Below, piece by piece: positions 56,901 to 64,000 of a stretch of 64,000 bases of DNA. The translations under genes and the position numbers were made by a program. Location of the stretch: positions 117,001 to 181,000 of the forward strand of contig JASJOG010000010.1 of the NCBI GenBank assembly GCA_030142905.1. The letters run 5' to 3'. Source of the DNA: Heliopora coerulea (Eukaryota; Cnidaria; Anthozoa; Scleralcyonacea; Helioporidae). The stretch's first letter is position 1, and each line of letters opens with the position of its first letter. A model generated the notes under the pieces. That model searched no databases. It saw only the letters and a program-made list of their open reading frames with translations, and had not been told where the DNA came from.

Positions 56901-58130
56901 AAAACAAGACAAATAACTGAACGCGTGGCCGTAAACAGTAAGAATGAAACGGAAACAAAACGTACGAGAAATTTAAACCTTCGGAGCACTTCAGGCGAAT
57001 GGACTTGTCAGTCTAGTGTCAGTGGATGAATCACTAATAACAGTTAACTAGGCTAACTTTGTTGGAGAATGGACGAAACAACAGTGAACGTGGCTAACTT
57101 TGTAAGACAATACACACGTTTTACCAAAGTTTCAATTCACGATCTACTCATTAAAGTTTTGTACCAACATGTTAGGCTGGAATCACATCGCAAGTCATCC
57201 ACGCTTTACGTAGAATGACTGATCATTTCGGTTTTTAAGCTTCTGAGCAGAAAAATTGCTTACTTCCACTTATTTCTGCGAAATATTCGTGTACAATGGC
57301 TCCAAATTCATTAATGTAGTCTTCGTCAGCTTATGCCTCAGCCAATTCAAGATTAACCTTATCATTTTCCTCGATACTGCTTGGATTCGCTGTGCTTTAT
57401 TGAAATCGAGTCGTCTGTACAGGTTCAAGATCACGTGACGCTCAAACCCGACAAGTTCAACATAAAACTGGAAACTGTATTGTTTAGAGTGGAGTTTCAC
57501 AGCCCTCTCCCTTCCAGTGGCTACGCTTCAACGAAATCAAACATTGTTGCTGTCAGATGTTGTCATCGTGGGCTGCTTGATCAAATCTGATATCAGTCTT
57601 AATATAGAGCATGTGTTGGTGTAACCGACGCCTATGCAATTGATTGTTTTGTAAACAGGCGTTGCCTTCCCGAAGGGTCAACACCTACCGGCTAAATTCT
57701 GTTCATACAGGTGGCGGTGACAGTTCACTATTTCACTCTGGCTAACACCCGATGATTTTACACTTCAGTGGAAGACCTAACGTCAAGAAAGAGTTCAATC
57801 TTTATAAAATGCGATAATTTTGCCTAAAATTCACATTAACCCTTAACCCAAACCCATCTAATTAGCAATAGATAATAACAAGAATCCTAACACGAATCCT
57901 GAAACTAATCCTAAGTTTGACCCTAAAAGAAAGATAATTATAAAGAAAAAAAAGTTTATGGAGGAAAATAAAAAGAGCACATAAAACTAGAAAACAGAAA
58001 GCACTTTAGAAGTAATTAAACGCACTGAAGTATAGCAGTCAACATTGTTAGCAGAAAAATTATCATGGGTAATTCTGAACGAGGTGAAACTACTATTGTT
58101 CTATGATGTTCGATGGACGTACGTCAAGCT
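53940..58130. other. 4.2 kb intergenic sequence, no gene seen
   Basis: A short stretch of decayed CCTAA-type words lies at about 57838-57925, weakly telomere-like. No gene, RNA or complete element was recognised. Confidence 0.35.
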
Positions 58131-58134
58131 CAAA

Positions 58135-58345
58135 GTAATCCCAGAAAAACGATTTCGGAGCAACAGACAGAGATCGAACCCACAACTTGATGGCCGGTGA
58201 GCCGCTCTGACCATCTAGGTGCCAAAACTGAGATGGTGGTTAATTAAGGTGACAATTCGACATATGTGCTGCCTTTGCGATCATCAAAAGGTTATGGGTT
58301 CGATCCCCGTCTTGGCTCAGTCTCAGAAATCGTTTTTCTGTGGTT
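58135..58345. mobile_element. Two head-to-head tRNA-like SINE fragments
   Basis: Minus-strand tRNA-like block at about 58232-58166 (A box near GGTGCCTAGATGGTCAGAGC, B box GGGTTCGATCTC) and plus-strand B-box block at 58286-58318 (GGGTTCGATCCCCGTCTTGG). Both outer sides carry the same downstream text in inverted order (AGAAAAACGATTTC at 58142 and GAAATCGTTTTTCT at 58326). Similar to the element at 14555-14885, so one SINE family is represented. Confidence 0.5.
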
Positions 58346-59744
58346 AAGTTGAGTTTGACGAACGTCCAACGAATACCCATGAATATCTCCAAACTCGAAC
58401 ATTCCTGGTATCAACATAAAATATTTGACAGAGTTGCAGTAAATCCACCAATGTCAAACTATTTAATCCGCTTCTACATATAATTACAGTGCTAATCAAA
58501 GACCATGCGTTTTTTCTCAGAAACCTAGTTTACTTCATCCTAAATACCTTATCGGGCTGAAATTGTTAATATAAGGTTGATAGAGAACAATGGGATATGA
58601 TTAGGATAAGTAATTATTTGAAAGATCGTTAGTCAGGTCAATACTGTTATTGGATATATTCCAGCTAGCTTTGTGTACGCCATCAGTATAACTAACAATG
58701 CCTGCATTATATCTAATCGATTGTACTGAAAAAAGTGGTGGCTGTGTACTTAACCACTGGTGCTTTCAAAGCTACAAAGTTTGCTGTGCGCAAAGGATTA
58801 TGGTTAATTAAATGTACAAGTGAACAGCCGCTTTACGCACATCCGTAACCAGCCGGATATGTTAAGTCAGACCATAAATTATCGAGAGACAGCCAGACGG
58901 GTCATAATGTACAGGTTACAATCAAACCATTTGTAAAGTTGTTTCAAAAGGTTGTACGAGAGGTAGAGTTCGAGTGAGAGCCAATTCCCTAAAATACCGG
59001 TCCATAAATATTTTTTGCCTCATGTCCAAGCAAGGCTTAATCAGCACTGAAGGGTGGGTTTTGACGCTGTCAATCAAAATTATATCAACTCTATCTGATT
59101 AAGAGACCTTTCTTTAGAGATGCCATACACTGACCTCACCAGGAACGTAGTTTTCAAATGAAATTTTTCCTGTTCCTCCGTTTTGACAAGTGCACTGTTA
59201 AATATTTCCTCTAGATAAAGGCTTGTGTCTAATAATAGGAGTTACTGATATGTAAATTCAGGAGTGTACCAACCATTCAAGATTACCTCCTTATTATCTC
59301 TCTTTCTTTGCAATACTTTCTTACGTCTGGTAAAATTTCGGGTGATTGTTACAGCGTTCCAAATAATAAAACGTGGAATTAACTCATTACCATCGTTTCG
59401 ATTGATTTTAAATCTCACCTGCTGTGTACACCTTCGCTAATAGCTTTTGATGAAAACTTTCCAAAGCTCAATGACTCGATCTATCTCAACTTATAGTCTT
59501 CCTTTACAAATTAAAGTTCTGCGAGGAAGCCTCAGAAGTAATGTCATTTCGCCCAAACAAACGTTTTCTCTTCGCCACATATAATTCTTTACAAATTCCA
59601 GTGTAGTGTAACGGAATATTTCTTCCGCAAGAATAAAATCCCGAAAGTAAGTGATACCATCAGATACGAAAAATGGAAATACGCATCAGTAGAAAGCCAC
59701 TTCTTTGAGTCAATGAAGGGTATTCAAATGAGCTGGCCTTTGCA
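58346..59744. other. Intergenic sequence, no gene seen
   Basis: No supported feature. Confidence 0.35.
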
Positions 59745-60222
59745 AGGTAATTTTGACCGGGATGGATTATACCAACGTGTTTGAAGCAACAAGTGTTCCA
59801 CAAAAAAATGGGGTGTATAAAACATACCATTTGTAAACGATATTTAACAAAATTTATTGGCCATAACATGTTGCGTTGCAAATCATACCATACATGATTC
59901 CGTTTAATATCATCTTAAAGCTACAAGTTTCAGTGAAACTTCATTTAGAGTGTATTTTACAGCCATGCTTAGATATTGATCACATGAGTCAAGATCTAAG
60001 CATGGCTGTAAAATACACTCTAAATGAAGTTGCACTGAAACTTGTAGCTTTAGAATGATATTAGACGGAATCATTTATTGTATGATTTGCAACGCAACAT
60101 GATATTGCCAATAGATTTTGTTAGATATCATTTACAAATGGTATGTTATACGCCCCATTTTTTGTGGAACATTTGTTGCTTAAAACGAGTTGATATAATT
60201 CATCCCGGTCAACATTACCTTT
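59745..60222. repeat. Long hairpin: 230 bp inverted arms, 19 bp loop
   Basis: Left arm 59745-59974 and right arm 59994-60222 are inverted copies at about 90 percent identity by eye, with perfect stretches such as ATCTAAGCATGGCTGTAAAA around the centre and AAGGTAAT.. / ..ATTACCTT at the outer ends. The loop is 59975-59993. Differences are single-base changes and 1-2 base indels. It could be a foldback transposon or a hairpin-RNA locus; no flanking target duplication was identified. Both 60-70 codon frames here are incidental. Confidence 0.85.
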
Positions 60223-62935
60223 AGTTATGTTTGGCTACGGCAACAGCCCAAAGTTAATTCAAATTATCATAAACTGAGGTTATGGAAAAACCAAAGTTGA
60301 TAACAGGAACCGCTCGTTGGTTCTACTAGATATTGTGCTGTAAGCGTAGATAGGCAATGCAACGAAGTACAGAACTCCATTGGTTCACTTACATGAAAAC
60401 TAGTCTGACGTTTGCTCCATAGCTCCCAACATATCATCAACGGTAGTTACCAATCTATAGTCTGCAACAGTTTTAGATCACCGTCATTAAACATCCATAG
60501 AAAGATTTTTGTGACATAAAGCTGTCCAGTTAGCCCTGCTAGACATGGCTAGACCGGCTTATATAATTAGCCTTAAAGATTTGAAAGTCATTAGAGAATG
60601 CAACCAATCAGGTTGCTAGATGTCGATCGCCTTTCTTTTATCTTTGACGAAAGAGTTCATGAGTTAATGAAGGATTAAAACCTTTATTTCAGATCTTGCC
60701 GCTGAAAATTGGAGCCATTGATTTTCCTGGCGGAAAATGTGAACGTAAAATGAAGTTAAACCCCGAGTTCAGAAGTTTTAAATGAAGTACCATGATAAAC
60801 AAAAAACACTCCGAAGTATTTTAAAAAGCAGTCCTACTATTGTTTCCTCGCTTCTCCACAGTAATGAACATCTGGGAACGTTCTACTAGGGTGATTGAGA
60901 GAAGTTTGTTAGACACCGTGCAGGTGGCCGCCAACGGCTTAAATGTAAGATGATCGCCTATGGTATTTATTTTGAGACTTTTTTTCATAAAAACGAAAAC
61001 TTCGAATTCAAAAAATAAAATTCCCATGGCAATACTTCTGGGGTCACAGCGTTTTGACTGAAAATAGGAAACTTCTAGCTGTGTTGTTAAAGTCATTTAG
61101 ACAGTTTCGGCTGACTAATAGAAATAATTAACCCTTGACACAAGACTGCAAAACGTGGATGAGACAAGCAACATCTGTGTGACACATACCCAGCCTCAGC
61201 CTCGTTAAGTGCATTTTAATGGACACGAGTTAGTATCTCTAATTGACTTTGGTTGATACAACTGATAGTAGATTAACTTTAACCTATAGGTTTGTGCCAT
61301 TGTTAAAAAGGCTGCTGAACCGACGTAAACTTCACCAAGTCAGTTTAAGGTATGTATGTTTGATGACATCGCTTTATTAATATTGCATATCCGGACAAAT
61401 TTACGCTATTAATTTTTTTCGAACACTCGATCCCTTCATTTTGACGTTTCAAACATGAAGTAAATTAAGAAGGGAAATGACAAGTTTTAAAGGTTGTTCG
61501 CAAGGTCAAAAAGCGAAAATTGTTTTTATTCAGCAGAGGGAACGCGAAAATTGGCAAAGAAAATAACTCAACCTATTCAGGTACTGCAAGAGGAATGGAA
61601 AACAAAGCAGTTCATTCATGTGCTCTGTTTTAATCCAATCTTAGACTTAGTAACTTAAATCCTTCCCAGCTTCCCCTAACCATTCTTTAACTCTACTTTT
61701 TTTATATCTGAATGCTAAATACAGTATCGTTTATAGTGAACCATTTTGTTAAGACGGTGCATTATGGGTAATCTGAACAAGGTTCCCGCGTTTAGACAAC
61801 AAATGCGATCTAGAAATAAGGACGACCTGTAAAAATTCGCTCAAATTTTCGCTCCGACGTCGAGGGTGTGACCGCAGCCAAAATTCTTACAAATGAATGA
61901 ATGAAATCGTTTCAACAGTTTGACTATTTGTAAAGAGGTAAACCTATGCTACCAAAAACTTATTTTAATTTATATAGGTCGAATTAGCATCCCGGTAATT
62001 CTACGGGTAAAATAATGTCCATTACGAGAAATTGAGTACGGCAAGCGAATGCACCAGCATATGCTAATGGCGGGCTTTCGATAGACAATTCCCATTGCAA
62101 ATAATATTCAGTGGTTTGTGGAATATCTGAACATCATTAAATTACGAAGTGAAACTTTATAAGAAACAAAATTAAAGACGTTTGCTAAACTGCAGTTATC
62201 GAGCAATCTCTCGGTTGTTTACGCCAAGTTTGCCAAAACTTGAGGATTTGCCAGGTGGGTATACGTGAAGTAAGAGCTATGATTATAAGGGTTTAGGGAA
62301 CCTATTTAGCCTTGACGAGTTGTCACAGGATTTGCCGCGGCATATACTTGTATTATTCACTAATTTTGTCGACGGGCATTTGTAGGCATTTTAAATGATG
62401 TATAGTAAAAAAAGCCAGGCGGATTTTGCCCTAACAAATCTCTATAAAGCCGCCATCTTAAAATTTTCTGTTAAGGAACAAATGCACGTGCTTGTCGGCT
62501 ATAGGGTCCTCGTTTTCTGGCCATAAGCCCGGTCTAGGGAGAATGGAATTAATGTGTTTAGATCTAGATTAACCCTTCTGTAGCCAAAGTAGCACTGTCA
62601 CAATATGCACATTTTCACCACAGGTCTTTTGTCCTGGTCTAGAATTTAAAAGAAAATTAGTTTTAAGCGAAATCTTTACAAAAATAATGGCAGCATACAA
62701 CGATTGTTATAGCCCGACTTAGTAAGAGTTGAATCTTCACTGTGCAATAGACAGTAAGAATGAACCTGCACGAAACGTCGATGGCTCTTAGTTATATTTG
62801 TTATTGCACAAGAGAGAGATGCTGATCGCCCATGGCAATTGGTTTGGTTCAAAATGTCTATATGTTAAAAATGATAGAGGGAATATTTTGTGAATTAATC
62901 TACGTTGCTGAAGTCATCAAGAAAAGTTGACAAGA
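60223..62935. other. Intergenic sequence, no gene seen
   Basis: No coding, RNA or element feature is supported. The minus-strand frame 60821-61096 has no domain character. Confidence 0.35.
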
Positions 62936-63002
62936 GCTGGATTGGAACTCTCATCTTCGGATTTCCGCACCGCTACTCTTCCAATTGAGCTATCGAGTCA
63001 AC
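62936..63002 (-). mobile_element. tRNA-like SINE head or tRNA pseudogene
   Basis: On the minus strand GACTCGATAGCTCAATTGGA (A box) is followed at tRNA spacing by an anticodon-like arm (GCGGAAATCCG) and a B-box-like GAGTTCCAATCC. Acceptor-stem pairing is poor, so an intact tRNA gene is unlikely. Confidence 0.45.
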
Positions 63003-64000
63003 TGGGAACAGTATTCTCGTTTTATCCATTTAAACTCCACGAAGTATTCTCGCGACAGCTTAACGTTCGATATCTGTGAGGATATGCATTGTTTTGGCTC
63101 TATTTCAGAATCGTCTTTAAGGTGACTTCAGCAGTGTAGGTTAATTCATGAAATATTCTCTTTATGTTATCCTGAGGATGATTCTGAAAGTTAAAACTGA
63201 TAACGTTGTCGAGTTCATACCAGACCCACAGGAACCAATTAAACATTGTTTGTTTGTTGCGACAAGCTTAAACTGATGATTACATAGTTCCAAATGTATT
63301 CGGCGATTTTGTATCGCTTATCAGGCAGTAGATATCTGGTCGCCTTTACTTTGTAGTTTACCCCTTTGTTTTACTAAGTTGTTCTAGAATTAGCTGATTC
63401 ATGATAATATCTCTTTAGGAGTCTAGCAAATTAAGCTGTAGAGTGGATTTCAAAGGCGTAGGCTGGGACGTGACCAGAGGTTCGGAAAGGGGGGTTAAAG
63501 TAAAAAGATTTTGTTTCTTTGATCATTAGGAGACGGGTCGATGTTCTGAGAAAATTTTTTTAACCAAGAACTCTGTAAAAAAGGTACAATCTTTTTGAAA
63601 CAGATTGCAATATTTTCTTGAGAGAAACTATTTGTACCCCGTCTGGGAAACAATTGCCTCATCCACTTGGTTGCACCCCTAAGCAAAGGTACACTCCAAT
63701 ATGTTCAACAGCAAAAGTTATCCACCACCCGCGAATTTCAAGTAGTTCTTTTTCTTGCAAATAACTTTGCAACAAATTGTGAATGGAATTCGATTAAAGA
63801 GTTCGCCAGTGACGAATTGTTTGATCGAGGTTTGATTCTTTAAGCAACGCAAATTCGCATCAACAGCTGCAAAGAGAAAGTGCTCAAATTTCGAGAGAGA
63901 AACTTGAGTATCACCCTGCCTATATTACATCGACAAAGAACCGAACCTCAATTCATCAGGTCGTTAATGAATTTAAAAAGTCGTTAGCTGCAATTAGCCA
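63003..64000. other. Intergenic sequence, no gene seen
   Basis: No supported feature to the end of the window. Confidence 0.35.

Noticed and set aside
62751..62795. CACGAAACGTCGATGG as a third Penelope-type hammerhead
   Set aside because: No CUGANGA core or stem II precedes it; the resemblance is one short word.

Overview
The window is animal nuclear DNA, gene-poor, AT-rich and dominated by transposable elements. The mix seen (CR1/L2-type LINE, PIF/Harbinger elements with MADF-BESS accessory gene, Tc1-like transposons, Penelope-type hammerhead motifs, tRNA-derived SINEs, long AT and ATCT microsatellites) together with a two-exon TMUB-type gene fits a cnidarian, most likely an anthozoan such as a stony coral or sea anemone. 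That assignment is inference; no species-specific marker is visible. No bacterial, organellar or viral segment was recognised.

Layout. 0.46-1.18 kb: four decayed ~185 bp tandem units. 2.4-3.0 kb: minisatellite and AT repeat. 7.64-7.92 kb: last coding exon of an unrecognised host gene with AATAAA. 9.4-10.3 kb: foldback element. 11.8-12.1 kb: tRNA-derived SINE. 13.4-14.3 kb: element with inverted ends. 15.5-18.0 kb: the one confidently recognised host gene, a TMUB1/2 homologue of 267 aa over two exons.

19.5-33.6 kb is a nest of insertions. Three copies (A, B, C) of one unclassified repeat lie here; A faces B and C. Copy A is cut by a Harbinger element (21727-28631, TAA duplication), which carries a decayed MADF-BESS gene and has itself been invaded by a CR1/L2-like LINE (about 22009-26929). 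The LINE in turn carries a 177 bp Penelope-like insert with a hammerhead-like centre and a 13 bp target duplication. Copies B and C keep the empty Harbinger site, so the order of events can be read within the window. A second Harbinger relic (29046-29947) holds the first exon of a HARBI1-type transposase.

33.9-39 kb: a long inverted repeat, a pogo-like element, and an AT-rich block containing a well-formed hammerhead ribozyme and a DD34E Tc1 element whose frame is open but whose start codon reads GTG. 41.0-42.4 kb: a decayed DD37E Tc1-like element. 43.3 kb: degenerate TTAGGG array. 44.4 kb: a second hammerhead-bearing insert built exactly like the one in the LINE. 47 kb: microsatellite cluster. 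52.5-53.9 kb: decayed IS3-like DDE integrase gene. 59.7-60.2 kb: a 230 bp-arm near-perfect hairpin. The remaining stretches show no supported gene.
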